64,000 nucleotides of DNA from Clusia tigrina (GCA_920105625.2 OV050033.1:13040001-13104000); one strand, 5' to 3'. Positions 12,280 to 24,309 are shown, numbered from the stretch's first letter. A program made the numbers and translations. Notes: generated by a model from the sequence alone, not told the origin.

Positions 12280-15200
12280 TTTTATTTATGTTCATTTTAT
12301 TTTACTCAAACTCTTAACTATCCGATCAATCTGCTGATTTTAAACGCCGATTGAACAAAGCGCAACTAGATTCCTGTAGATGCTTTGCGCTGTCGATCAC
12401 CTAAGTTATGCAAGAATTGTTGCTAATTTAGCTCAAGCTGTTGTAACTTAGTAACTGCAGCTTGGTGGGTAATTCAATCACTCGTTCCTAGCTGTCAATT
12501 GTGCCTGTATAGTTGCGATTGATGGTTTTTTTATTGTTTGAAAAGTGTCGTATTTGTCTGTGCACGTTTGCAAGTGCTGCGTGTTTTGTGTTGTTGTATT
12601 TCTATTGTATACAATTTTCTCTGGCATTTGATAATGAACTTTTAGAATAGTTGCGCTTGACAACAATGTCTGTTGCTCGTGTTGTAATTGTCGCAACTAT
12701 TTTCTACTCTATTGTCTTGTCTTGTTTTTTTTTCAGTCTTGATTGGCATTTGTAATTTCAGCATGAAACGATTGAAAATATTTCAATTAAGTAGATAATT
12801 TTTATTGCATTTGCAGCAAATGTGCAAACAATTTGCTTAAGCTGAGCTTGAGTGGAGTACAATTAGACAAATTGTAAGATTATTCGAAGTGAAAATATGT
12901 GTTCTGGAGTTTTAAGTGGGATAATGCAGTTGTATAATAATGGTGGTGGAAAGGAGGTATGGAATTTATTTAGCCAAATTTGTGCCAAGAGTAATTGGGC
13001 TCACAGACCAGCATTTGTTTACTAGTTTCCTATATGTCTCAATTTCTTGTCGCAATGAAACAATGTTTCAAAATTGAAAAACTGGAATAATTTTTTATAA
13101 TAAGTTTTTATTGCGACTTATTTTGGAAGAACAAAAGGTGTTTTTTTGTTTGTAATCAGAACAGTTCTAAGAGTATTTACTCAAGAAGTAGTTCACAATG
13201 TTTTATTTAAGAAAAGCATTGCATAAGTTTCATATTCTGACCTATAAATGCAGCAGTCAATTCGCAATTGAACTACGCACTTAGTGGATACTTCTATCAG
13301 ATCATCTTCTTCACTTGAGCCCATTTACAGCTTGGAACTCTACGAAACGGAGTCTACATCATTTGTGATCGAAAGGGAGTGTATCCTTGTGAACTCATGA
13401 TTGCTGTCTTACTGTTTCAGTTACAGAAATGCACATTACCATCAAATGCTTCTATAATTACTGACAACGAATCAAGAAGCCTGGCACGCCACTTGAAAAA
13501 AAGCATATTGAGAGGGCCTTTTCTTTGGAATATGCTGAAACTGGTTGTTAAAACATAATTGGGAGTTTCTTTTAAATTTGTCATACATTTTCCGTGTTTA
13601 AATATTTTTAATTTTTCTATTGAAGTCAGTCTCTTTTTCGGTGGATTAGTCACTCTCAAATAAATTTTGCAATCATTGAGACTTCGTGCACCAAAAAAAT
13701 TCCATTGAAGCCAGGCAAAAAATTATTTGCAAATATAATTTGCAACATTTTTGCATAGGCGTCCAATTTTATATATAAAAAAACTCACAAAAAAAGAATA
13801 TAAAAACAAACTATAAACTTGACACTTCCGCTCAACGTTTTTTCGTAAATGAATTACAAACAGAAAAACAACAACAAATTAAAATTCAATAGAGCAAGAA
13901 AATTTAAAAATCAAATGCACAACAAAGAGCCAAGTAAATGCGCATTTATATGCAACGGAAAAAAGAGAAAAGCGCACACAAAAAAAAAAACAACACAAAA
14001 AAGAAATGACAGCGAAAAAGTGAAAATTAAATTAAAAACAAAAATAAATAAACAAATGACAAGCACATATTATTAAAATAAATTTGACACTTTGACTGCA
14101 ACTGGCGGCGAGCGGCCCGCCCGGCCCGGATAAGTACATTCGGGCCGATTCTTTTTGTACTTCTGGCCTTTCTTGTGCTTTGCTGAATTGTGGCTAAAAA
14201 CAGCAGAATTTAAGAATTGTTTGTTTCTTTGTTCGTCATAATCTTTGACTGATAAAAAGTGAACAGTTTCTCAAGGTTAAGTTTTAAAAAAAACACAACA
14301 GTACGAAAATCAGTCGTTGCCATACTGGGAGGTGTTAAAATTAGAACAACAACAACAAAGCAACAAAATGAGAGGGTTGGCATACTTTACCGGAGCCAGA
14401 AAATGTATCAACCACAACAAAAAACAAAAAATTACCATTTCAGCCTTGTGGAAGTTCAAGCACCCTACACCGTACGTACTTGTACAGTAATTACCAAATT
14501 CAATACAATCGCTTTTTTGATTTGCATGCGATACGAAAAGGTGGGCGGGTCGGTTGCTAGACACAATTGTGCAAGGCGTCTGCTGACAGTGTTAATAAGT
14601 GCCAGGAAATGAACATACAGGACAGACGAGTCAAATGCACTTGTGTAGGTTAAAAACACAAAATAAGTCAGAGTGTATAAAGATGAATAGGGAAAAATCT
14701 AAAAAAAACTTCACTATTTAGAGCACTTCAGTCATCAAGTGGCTGAGTGTCAAAACGAATTGAAAATTATTTGCAAATTACTTTTTTAGCTGCTTGGCAG
14801 CGCGAGTGTTGATGGGCGGCAACAAAAAAAACAAAAATATGTATTTAGACAGACATAAGCGTGCTTGTTAACACTTTTGTGCCAATTTTAATATTACACG
14901 AATTACTTTTTATCAAACGGAAATCAACAAAATGCCACAATTAGGTTTCGTTAATCGCAAGCCTCAGTGGGACTGGTGGCAAGTAATGTAACGCAATGGA
15001 ACGGGTGGGGATACTGTGAGCTATGTTAGTGGGAAACTCCAAGATTTGTTTATAACTGGAAACGAACGTAAGGAAATTTGATGGATGTACGTTACACCAC
15101 GTTCCGTAATTTTAACAGAAACCAGCACGATCGTCCGAGTGTTTGTTCGGCTGGGCGCTCGGTTAATTTATAGGCACATGTCTATTGTTGTTTTGTCGTT

Positions 15201-15540
15201 TCTGTTGTTGTTATTGTTGATTAAAGTCCGTGTAAACCTTTACCCTCGCTTACCAAGTGCGAGAAGAATACGACGCATTTAGTCGTGAGAGACGGGCGAG
15301 TGTGCCGAAGATGTACAGTACTGGGAGCTGTTATGTAATGTTATGCCAACATTGGGAGTTATTTCTCGTAATGTTAAACAACAACAACAACACAACAGAC
15401 TGTGGTGATCTGATAGTTAACATTACATATCTATGTAAATATTTAATTATTTAATTATTATTATTATCATTGTGAGTAGATCAGTAGTCGTCTCTCTTTC
15501 AATTCATTATTATTATTAATATGCCTTGTGGCATAATTAA
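12280..15540. other. AT-rich non-coding stretch
   Basis: No gene recognised. There are lysine/asparagine-rich A-run frames at about 13,850-14,080, a GC-rich patch at about 14,100-14,130, and short CAA runs near 14,350 and 15,380. The frames at 13417-13659 (minus) and 14259-14612 (plus) show no domains. Confidence 0.55.
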
Positions 15541-15544
15541 TTAG

Positions 15545-15690
15545 GTCTACAAGGGTTTGGGATAATGAGTACTAGCAACTGAAGCCTTTGATTCGCAGAG
15601 AAAGAGTTTTAGAAAGAAACCTTTTTCAGACCATGCCCGGCCAGGATTCAAACCCACGCTCCGAGTTTGAGTCTAGCATGCTAGCATAAT
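15545..15690 (-). repeat. tRNA-derived SINE-like repeat, copy 1
   Basis: Read on the minus strand, the segment carries a tRNA B-box-like sequence, GGGTTTGAATCCTGG, at 15641-15656. Upstream is an anticodon-arm-like GCATGCTAGACTC and downstream a tRNA-unrelated body containing AATCAAAGGCTTCAG. The same order of words recurs in the copy at 20,262-20,425, in the same orientation. The anticodon stem does not pair well, so this is a derived repeat rather than a functional tRNA. Pol III-transcribed SINEs have this architecture; the family is not identified. Confidence 0.6.
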
Positions 15691-15699
15691 AACTATTAA

Positions 15700-16655
15700 A
15701 TTATGAATAAAAACACGTGATTTGTTAGTTAATCTTATATTGTATATGTTTATATAATTAAATCTCATTGTTAATACATATAATATTAGCTACTAAAAAA
15801 AGGCCTCAAGTCAGTATTTATGCATATTTGTCTTATTTTGTTGTTATTGTATCAACGGTTCATTTCTTTCCTTTCATGAAATCACGCGTTATTTCTTGCC
15901 TCTACTTTATATGCATATTAATTCCTCTCAACTATTTATTATTTGTTTCTCCGCTTTTCAGATTTTGTTTATATGTGTTAAAATAAATAAAATTGCGTAT
16001 ACACAATTTTTATGAATGAAAACACTAAAAACATGTGAGAATTATGTAAATTGTGAATGAGACGACGCAATTTTCGGGAAAAAAATTAATAAAAACAAAA
16101 AACCAGTAAAAATGCTGATAAATAATGTTGAAGGAGGGACATATACCAAATGCATGTGTTTCATGTGCTGAGGTTTTATGGTCTTTGCTCAAATTTCCAG
16201 TGCTGGTTGCTGAGAATGCGGGATATTTTTTATCTGCGGCTTCCCCTGCCTTTCACACATCTGTGCACATCTTCGACTCAGTCTAAACTACGTAATAATA
16301 TTTGTTGGTAGCAAGTGGTTGTTCCATTTCTTTCTAAAATATATATATTTTTTTGGGGTCTGCAAAAATTGGGCGATTTTGTTCGCATATTCATAAAATA
16401 AAATTTATGAATTTATTTATTGCCGCAATGAAAGACAAACAAATTTTCTCATAAATGATTCATAATTTTGAAACATTGTTCTTGCTTAATTTTATTTATA
16501 TTCATTCTGCAAATTTTAAATGATCTTTTTCGTATTTTCTCATATGTTAAATGTTCTTTTTTTAAACTCTTACGTTATTTATTTGGACCACTTAAATTTA
16601 AAAAATTGCCTGATCGGAAATACGATTTTTTACGAGTCTATAAAAAAAATTAAAA
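15700..16655. other. AT-rich non-coding stretch
   Basis: No feature beyond A/T simple sequence was recognised. Confidence 0.6.
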
Positions 16656-17120
16656 TTAAGTAAAACTATAAAAAAAATTATAAGGAACAAAATAAATAAA
16701 AAAATTTGAAAAAATAAAGAGAAAAATATGAAAAAAAGAAAAATTATGAAGAAAAGTAAACAGAAGAAATAGTAAAGAAAAAAAAATAAAAAAAATATGT
16801 AAAAATAAAGAAAAAAAAAATATGAAAAAAATAAAGAAAAAATTATGAAGAAATACTAAATAGAAAAAACAAGGAAAAACAGTAATGAACAATATTTTTG
16901 TTTAATATATCAAACTAAATTTTTAATTAAAAATATTTTAAAAACTAAGAAAAAATATAAATTAAAAATTAAATAAAATATTAAAATAAGGTATAAATAT
17001 AAAAAGAAAGAAAAATTAAATAATAACGAAAAAAAAATAAAAAAATAAAGAAAACTCCAAGAAAAAATAATTTTAAAAAATAAATAAGCAAAAAATATAA
17101 AAAAATTAAAAAAAAAATTG
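16655..17120. repeat. C-depleted A-rich low-complexity tract
   Basis: About 460 bp composed almost entirely of A with scattered T and G, and very few C, in AAAAATAAAGAAAAA-type words. The phenylalanine-rich minus-strand frame at 16656-16892 is an artefact of this composition. Confidence 0.85.
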
Positions 17121-17124
17121 TACT

Positions 17125-17890
17125 TTCGATATTATTGTGTCTGACGACAAGTTTTGGTTTTTATGAACTAATCCGCCTAAATTTAGTTCATTGCTTTCTT
17201 GCTTAACTCGTAGGCATGAGCGATAGTTCCATGCTCTGTGCCGGCAAACCGCACTAGCACGGCATAGTCTGCCTGGTTTTAGTACCGGCACTCGACCCAC
17301 ACCCACTTGCCAGTGCGCTCGACTTAAAGCCGCAGAACAGTGTCCGCCAGTTCCTTTGATCTTAAAGATGGGTGTTTTTTGTTCTAAGTATCGCATAGCT
17401 TAACGCGATTGTGTGCCAAAATAACGTATTAACAATTTAATGCTCAATTTGAAATACAATTAAAACTACATAAAATATTTGCTAATGCTGTCATAGACTT
17501 ATCATGCGCTACACATGTTTGTACAGCACATTGGTTGCCGGCGAATGTTTGCCAAGTCCGTGATTATGGACATGTGTATGCTTCCTTTTTATACTTAGTC
17601 ATATTCGCCTCTCCTCACTCTTTATAAAGTGACATAACTAATACATATATATTTTTAATATTTTACTTGATCTTGAGATTGGGTGATCTGCATGACTTTT
17701 AGTAAAAATGTCACTACAAGACAACATTAGTTTTTGGGCATATTTTCTTGTCAAGCGATATATTTTACCGTTGATCATATAACATTGATACTGAACATTG
17801 ATGATCATTCATTATTTAGCCCTATTTTTCACATGATCTTTATAGAAAATTGTTGTGGTCTAATTGGGCTCAAATTAAACAATGCTCATA
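17125..17890. other. Unique non-coding stretch
   Basis: A moderately GC-richer patch (about 17,210-17,360) lies inside a minus-strand frame at 17106-17396. That frame contains no recognisable domain, so no gene is called. Confidence 0.5.
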
Positions 17891-17892
17891 TT

Positions 17893-17952
17893 CCTATACT
17901 AATGAGTATAAACCTATACTAATGAGTATATACCTATACCAATGAGTATATG
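17893..17952. repeat. Three tandem copies of a 20-bp unit
   Basis: Copies at 17893-17912, 17913-17932 and 17933-17952 share the core CCTATACTAATGAGTATA. Each contains TATACTAATGAGTATA, itself nearly palindromic. Confidence 0.9.
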
Positions 17953-18057
17953 CTTAGAGATATCAATTCTCTCTTCACTCAAAGTTTAGAGATCAGATTG
18001 GAGTCATAAGCATCTGATGTTTGGCTTAAAACAATAGATTCAAGACGAAGATTCGAC

Positions 18058-18140
18058 AAGGCAAACATGTTACTTAGTTACGGTAGTCTGGAAACATGTT
18101 TGCTGAGTTGCCGTAGCCATGAAACTTAGCAACATGTTTC
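18058..18140. repeat. AACATGTT direct and inverted repeat cluster
   Basis: Two direct ~30-base copies (18063-18090 and 18092-18121) both start AAACATGTT and continue as CTNAGTTNCNGTAG. A third, inverted, copy at 18123-18139 (AACTTAGCAACATGTTT) pairs with 18063-18079 at 15 of 17 positions. The left flank ACAAGGCAAACATGTT is identical to that of the motif at 27,900. This indicates a repeat family longer than the core palindrome. Confidence 0.65.
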
Positions 18141-18149
18141 AGTATCCTC

Positions 18150-18650
18150 AATACAAGTGAGCAATCCGGATTGTAGTTTCGCATCGTTAGAATCAATAAA
18201 TCGAACTTTTGAACCCTGCTGTAGACGAAGCTTTCGACGACTATGAGTATATAGCAGAAGGGAGTGGGGTAACAGCTTTCTGATAGTTTTCGTACTCTGA
18301 GTACGGGAACATACCTAAATCTACGAAAATGAGATGCATACTTAGGAACGTCCTCGCACCATACATGCTGCGTTGTAAATAGAGAAAAGTACACATCTAT
18401 CTGCTCAAGTCGTCGGTATGCAAACAGAGATGCAAGTGTAATTGTACCGTTCACACGTACGTAGCTACGCAGCTGCACACGCCCATACAAATGTTAACTG
18501 TAAATACGTCGCGACGCAATGTCTGCCATTTCTCTGCAACGCACTGCAGCACATGGTAATCCACAAATTGCCGTCGTGGCGGAAGTGCTGCCAGAAGGGG
18601 CAGGCGTATGATTTATGTTTAAAGTGTTGAATTACACAAAATACTCGTAA
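18150..18650. other. Unique non-coding stretch
   Basis: The 138-residue minus-strand frame at 18074-18490 overlaps the AACATGTT cluster and shows no domain. No gene is called. Confidence 0.45.
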
Positions 18651-18654
18651 AATG

Positions 18655-18895
18655 GGGGGTGCTGACTGCTGACTGTTCACTACTGACTGCTGAGTGTGTA
18701 TGTGTGTGTGTGTGCACATGCTGAGTGAGAGTGTGTGTGCCGAGTGCCAAGTGCTGAGCTGTGCGAGCGGGCTCACATTTCAGCAAAGGCCAAACAAACA
18801 AACAATAGAAAGCATGATGCGAGGGAGCCCTCAAAAACAATGTGAGGCACTCACACACACACACACACACGCACCCTGCACGCACTCATTTGCAC
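18655..18895. repeat. GT/CA and CTGACTG simple-repeat block
   Basis: CTGACTGCTGACTG units at about 18,658-18,690, a GT run at about 18,695-18,720 and a CA run at about 18,850-18,880. The 261-residue plus-strand frame starting at 18,694 is a low-complexity frame through this block without domains. Confidence 0.75.
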
Positions 18896-18899
18896 ACTT

Positions 18900-20260
18900 A
18901 CACAAGTTGAAATTAATTGGAGTAGGTTCGCGATGTAACTTGTTACCTACCTGCCCCTCTACCCGCCAAGGCGCTGGCAGGAAAGTAGGTGTAGCCATCC
19001 ATCCAGGCAGTTGCTGGGGCCCACTGAGAATTCAACGGTCCCCCTTTTCACTTAAAAAGTTTGTTTTTACTATATGTGTATATATCTTATTTCTTCATTG
19101 TTTATTTAGTAATTTGTTTTTTTTCATTTTTGTTTTTCTTTGCTTCGCTCTCTGCTCGTGTCGTTGTCTGCAAATGTGTCAAATGAAATTCAGAAATGTT
19201 GCAATATTTATGAAAATGTTGCTGCAACGTTGTGCCAAAAGTTCGTGTTTTCCTTCCTGCGTGCGCTCGTTCCCTGTCGGTTGTTTGGTTAGGAGGTTCC
19301 ATCACTTTGCTGCTTGCTTTCCGCTGTGCCTGTTTTCGTTTGGTCCACCTTTTGGGGGCATGTTTGCTTTTATTTGTTGTGCTGTTTGTGACAAAAATAA
19401 ATTGTTGGCATTACTAACGGCAGCACCAGCAAGAGTAGAGTTTTGCCCCTGGTTTCGGTTGTCATTGTTGTTGTTGTAGTTGTTGTCGCTGATGCAGAAC
19501 TGGCAGCACAACTAATTGCAATTTTTCTAAAACAAAAAAAATATGTTTTTCGATATTGTTTAGTTTTCATTTAATTTTATTTTTTGTTTCTGCTAAATTT
19601 AGTTGATGACTCAGTTGCTGGTAGGGCGCTGTGCAAAAGAGGGAACTTTTTCTCGTTCGTGAGGTTGGTAGTGTTGCCCATATACGCATTTCGCCCTCTT
19701 CAAGCTATTTACCCGCCTATACTTGATCGATCAGCATTTGAAGGATTTCTTAAGGCAAATTTTTTGAATCTTAAATATATTATTGATTTTCTTTGTATAT
19801 TTAGAGTATGCATTTATATATGGACCCACCTATTATACAAAATGTCTCCACAAAATCCTTTCTAGCAATGTCATATTTTAATGTATTTTTCGTTCAGTTT
19901 TACGCATATCATCTCAATGGATAGGAAAACACGAAAAAATGTAGAAATTGGTACGAGGAAAATCCTCTTGTGATTCCACAAGAGCCGTTGATTGGATCTA
20001 AAGTAAATGTCTGGTGCACAATATGAACTGGCAACGTTATCAAACCATTCATCTAGACGTTACCACTTTTCACTTATTAAGCAGTCATTCTGGACGAAAA
20101 AAGATAGAAGACCAGTTATTAAAAAAAACCAAAAACATGGTAGCATTGTTCTTCACAAGAGACTGACTAGGGTTTCCAGTATAAGTACGAGTCCACAAAG
20201 TGCTTTATTGTTCTTTAATTATTTATTTATATATGATTATATCTCACACCATAATTGATT
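18900..20260. other. Non-coding stretch with nothing recognised
   Basis: Contains TTG runs near 19,465 and an AATGTTGCTGCAACGTTG motif at about 19,215 related to the dispersed AACATGTTGC family. The plus and minus frames over 19,100-19,570 overlap and lack domain content. Confidence 0.5.
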
Positions 20261-20261
20261 G

Positions 20262-20425
20262 TGACTCCAAGGCGTTGGGGAATGATCTACCGAGGCCTTT
20301 GACTCAAAGGAAAAATATTTCTTTTTAGGAAGAAGTATGTTTGAGCCCAAGCCCGAGGCAGGATTTGAACCTGCGACCCTTTGAGTGTGAGTATAGCATG
20401 CTTATAACTACAACAAAGAGGGCGC
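20262..20425 (-). repeat. tRNA-derived SINE-like repeat, copy 2
   Basis: On the minus strand, GCAGGTTCAAATCCTGC at about 20,357-20,374 forms a perfect 5-bp T-arm with a canonical B-box (GGTTCAAATCC). It is preceded by GGGTC as a variable loop and CTCACAC as a 7-base anticodon-like loop. The anticodon stem pairs poorly. Further downstream the body matches copy 1 (GAGTCAAAGGCCTCGG against AATCAAAGGCTTCAG). Matching body sequence outside the tRNA-like part argues for a SINE over a decayed tRNA gene. Confidence 0.65.
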
Positions 20426-20429
20426 CATT

Positions 20430-21770
20430 ATTCTTCTTCAATTATTCGATACACATCTGAAAATGTAAGGAGTACGAATATTAATGATCTCATTGAAAGT
20501 TTTTTTCCAGCTGGTCACAATCCCTGTGTAAGAAGAGCAAAAATAAAATCTGTAAAAATTGTTTCCAGATTGTGAGTAACTGTCCTTCCGTACGAGTACG
20601 TCCACTGAAAATTTCATATAGTCTTAAAGAGTTTCAGGACGTATACTGAAGGCTACTTCTGCTGCAGTTGTGATTTGTGTCTAGGGAAGGCATTATTTCC
20701 ACAACTCTACTCATAGTTGTGGAACGTACACGTGAAGCGCATTATTTTGAGGGTACGGAACAGTTGAATGTAGCGTCACCACTGGTAAATTGGGGATAGC
20801 TGCACTCTACTCCTGGTTTCGAATTCGCAAATATGGAATATTAGTTACACCATATGAATGTTTAGGGCTTCCCGGGAGAAGCTATAATTTGGTCTCAGCG
20901 TTAGCACGTTTTGGATCACATTCTCTTTTAGCTTTCCTTACTAAACTAAGCATTCTGCAAAATATTCATATTCAATAATAATATCTTTGATCAAACGATA
21001 TATATTACTCTCCACTTATTTTATTAATTTGTTCTGTTTTTCATAATTGTTCATGGGAGACTTCTTAATATGCTGGTGCGCAGCTATCAAGGAATACAAT
21101 TGCCAACTTATTTATAATATAAAAAGGAATCGTGAAGGTGTCATGAAAATATCCTTTAACTAGTTTTCTTTTTATTCTTCTGTGTTAGCGTTAATGAGAG
21201 CCGCTCCTACTAATTATATATCCACGGTCCGATTGAGGATGCTGTTTATTTCTCCCCTCACCCATAATCGCCGCGATAATCAGTTACAAGAGTAGCTGCC
21301 AGTATAAATCACTGAAAGCCATAATGCAAGGATTTAAGGTGCGGTTACTTTGTAATTGTAATTAAATTATTTGAACATGTTTTATAATTTTTTTAATTGC
21401 TTTGTGTGTTCATTGACTTATTGTATGCTAAACTTATGAGAATTACTTGCTTTGACTTCAAAGGCGGTGATTTTTTACTCGCTTTTAGTCGCAAAGGGAA
21501 TTTGTTATTTCAGTTATGACTTTGTGCGTACATTGCGCCGGGGAGGGATGGCATCAAAAAACAACCAAACCCCTCGTATGCTTATTGCAAGTAGCGCTCT
21601 ATACAGACCGTTTGTTGGCAGTAGCTGCGTGCCGAAGAGTGCAACTCCTGCTTTTTGTCAAAGGATTTGTACATATGACGGATATTCGTATGCATGCGCA
21701 GGTGGAGTAGTGTTCCATTTATATGAGCTTTGAATTAATTGATTTAATTTGTGATTTTCAAATTGTTTGT
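20430..21770. other. Non-coding stretch with nothing recognised
   Basis: Short frames at 20790-20978 and 21452-21733 carry no recognisable domain. TACGAGTA occurs at about 20,590. Confidence 0.5.
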
Positions 21771-21771
21771 G

Positions 21772-21895
21772 TATAAAAAGGTGGAGCTGCATCGAGCACC
21801 ACACTCGAAGCCAAACAAGATTCGTTTACTATATTTTTGAATAATTAGTCGTGCTACGAGTACAATAAAGATTGTACTACTTATTTGGCAAAAAG
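21772..21895 (+). promoter_or_regulatory. TATA box and polyadenylation signal in LTR-like order
   Basis: TATAAAAAGG at 21772-21781 is followed about 30 bases on by a GC-richer start-like region. AATAAA lies at 21864-21869 and an ACTTATTTGGCA word at about 21879-21890. TATA, then a short R-like region, then AATAAA, then TTTGGC is the order seen at the 3' half of many insect gypsy-type LTRs. No second LTR, integrase or RT sequence was found nearby, and LTR boundaries could not be fixed. It may be a decayed solo LTR or simply a chance TATA promoter. Confidence 0.3.
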
Positions 21896-21953
21896 ATTAA
21901 CACTTGAGCAGGTCTACAAACTGAGGAACTTGAGGCGATGTATGCTGGCATGA

Positions 21954-22126
21954 TTGACTGGCTGACTAACTGGCTGACTGACTGACTGACTGACTGGGTG
22001 ACTGACTGACTGGCTGACTGTCTAACTGACTGTCTAACTGACCGGCTGACTGACTGGCTGACTTTCTGTCTAACTGACTGTCTAACTGACTGGCTGACTG
22101 ACTTGCTGACTGGTCGGCTGACTTAT
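21954..22126. repeat. CTGA/CTGG tetranucleotide array
   Basis: About 170 bp of GACTGACTGGCTGACTGTCTAACTGACTG-like units (written here as mixed CTGA, CTGG, CTGT and CTAA tetramers). It is an interrupted tetranucleotide microsatellite with weak higher-order structure. Confidence 0.9.
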
Positions 22127-22129
22127 CTA

Positions 22130-24240
22130 TCTGTCCATACAAATCTACAGACTTTCATTGTTTACTCAGTTTGCTTACTCTTTCTTTGGTCCGTCTGTTC
22201 GTTTGTATATTTTATCTGTGCTTACATTGATAATAAAATGTCATCGCTTGGGAACTTTCTGTGCCATTTGATACTCTTACTTGCAAATGGTGTCTAAAAT
22301 TAGGAAACAAATACTTCGTTTTATACTACACTTAAGTTGTTTGCCTCTTTTGCTTGACTTTTAATTAGATTCTCTGCTTGCTCAGACGATTAAACTGGCA
22401 AGTCACATGAAACGTTTTTTTCCAGATGCTTTGGTGCAAATTGAAATGTTAAACCAGCGGTCGCCAAGCTGAGTTAACACAGCGGCTAATTTTTCAAGTC
22501 ATCCAACCTGACAGAATCTTCATGGGAACACACATTCCGAGATACACTGCGAGTCTTTGGAATCATTCTGGCATTGCAATTGTTTAGAATTGATAAAAAA
22601 AAAGTGGGACTATGTAACCTTTCCCAGAAGGGGTGTGATGTCGTTACCTATAAATGGTTTTGTTTCAAAAAATATGGACCATCTTACATAAAATATTCCA
22701 TGATAAAACTGAGCATTGCTCAAGGATCAACCACAAATTTTACAGGTCCTTAAATCACATCTTCGAATAGTTGGGCGACAGTGTTGGGTGCAGAGTGGTA
22801 TAAAGCAGAACCTGAAAGCACCACCATGAAAGCTGAAGCAATACGTTGGCACAGAAGTATCCTTAAACGTAGTATTGTTGAGTACTGTTGAAGTGGATTT
22901 GTGTTCAATACAGTAACTTTAACTGAAGGTAAAACTAGAGAACAAGTATTTTTTAAATAATTTACATAATCCAAGGATCGAACTATTACTAAAACTAATT
23001 TTCGTAGCAATACCAAATGAAAAAAGATTCCTCGTGAAACAAACCACCAAAAAAGGGTTCTGTATGACATGGCATTTGAGTGTGCGCGTTTCATGTGGCA
23101 GAATACCACTGCCTGGAACGAAATGCGGGGCATCAAGGACAGTCAAAGACATACGCACCGTCTCCGCCTTTTAATACATATTCCGTTTAATTTAACTTGT
23201 GACAGCTTGTAATTATCGTTAGCGTATTTAATGCTTTTCTTTTCCAAATCAGGGAGTATATTTGATTTGTATGCAAGCAATTGATTTATGAACAGAGTTT
23301 GGGGCTTATGCCTTCTGCACTTTGATCTATACAAATCAATGGGCAATTATATTTTTCAAAACAAAATATGAGAAGGACACTAACACAGTATTCTCAACCT
23401 CTGACCATGACTTCATTTTATATTTCGAAGAATTAAGTACAGAAAAAATTGAGTGGCGTAAGAGCTACATCAAAATAAGCAATTCCGAATCATAGTCTGA
23501 AAACAAACCTAGCAAAGACAATAGCGCAACATATCGCTTTCCTATGAGCCGTGTATTTGTTTTACTTGGTTTGATTTTAGATCGCTGTAGGATAATTTAG
23601 AATGATGCATTATGGGTCTACCTTAGCCAACCGAATCGTGGGTGTATTAGGATAACAAATCTAACATTATATTTATTAATTTGACTTAATATTATTTTTA
23701 TTTGGTGCAGCCAAAATTTTGTATGTAAAGAGAAGAGACAAACATTTTACAATTAAGACCAACCAAAGACCTAAACGACTTTTTATACGAAGTAAGGACT
23801 CGACTCCATAGCACTGTTTGTAATTCTGTGAGTCTTTTCAAATCACTAGAAAGGAATTTTATGGTTCATATTCTTGTTGAAGGACTGGGGTAATTTTTTA
23901 TTCATTCATTATTAATATTACTCATACGCACTGTAAAACTTATCTTACGGGTTCCAAACACCAAAAAAATCATAACCGTTTTGCCACAGTTTAGAAGGGT
24001 AGCATGACGACCTGTGTTTGATAGACACATTTAGAGGAATGCTGTTCTCAATTGTCACCAACAACAAAAAATGGAAATAATGCCATAAATAACGCCGTCG
24101 GACATGATAGATATATTAGATATATTTAAGGGTGTTATACACTGCGACCTGAAATATCTATTGTGATGCCCCTATTTCTTTGAAAGATGAGGATAATCTC
24201 ATCTATAAATCTTCTGCCAGGTTAATTTCCGACAGGACTT
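22130..24240. other. Non-coding stretch with nothing recognised
   Basis: The 128-residue minus-strand frame 22750-23136 has no recognisable domain and overlaps another frame at 22919-23158. No transposon homology could be read by eye. Confidence 0.45.
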
Positions 24241-24246
24241 CATATA

Positions 24247-24302
24247 TTTTGGAGGAATTAAGATGAGGGATCTTGCTCATATCTAAGATATATCCTCCAA
24301 AA
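24247..24302. repeat. Short inverted repeat (potential hairpin)
   Basis: TTTTGGAGGA at 24247-24256 is exactly complementary to TCCTCCAAAA at 24293-24302. Inside it, AGATGAG and CTCATATCT give a second partial pairing. The whole is about 56 nt. Too little extended pairing is present to call a microRNA precursor. Confidence 0.55.
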
Positions 24303-24309
24303 CACCTGG

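Noticed and set aside
18694..19479. 261-residue plus-strand frame
   Set aside because: It starts in a GT repeat and passes through a CA repeat. It has no domain or codon regularity, and opposite-strand frames overlap it.
20345..20425. Functional tRNA gene on the minus strand
   Set aside because: The T-arm and B-box are good, but the anticodon stem does not pair, and a second copy shares non-tRNA body sequence, which fits a SINE.
21954..22126. CRISPR-like or satellite array
   Set aside because: There are no unique spacers. It is an interrupted tetranucleotide repeat, and the DNA is clearly eukaryotic.
22750..23136. 128-residue minus-strand frame considered as a transposase piece
   Set aside because: No transposase or retroelement motif could be recognised in this or the overlapping frame.
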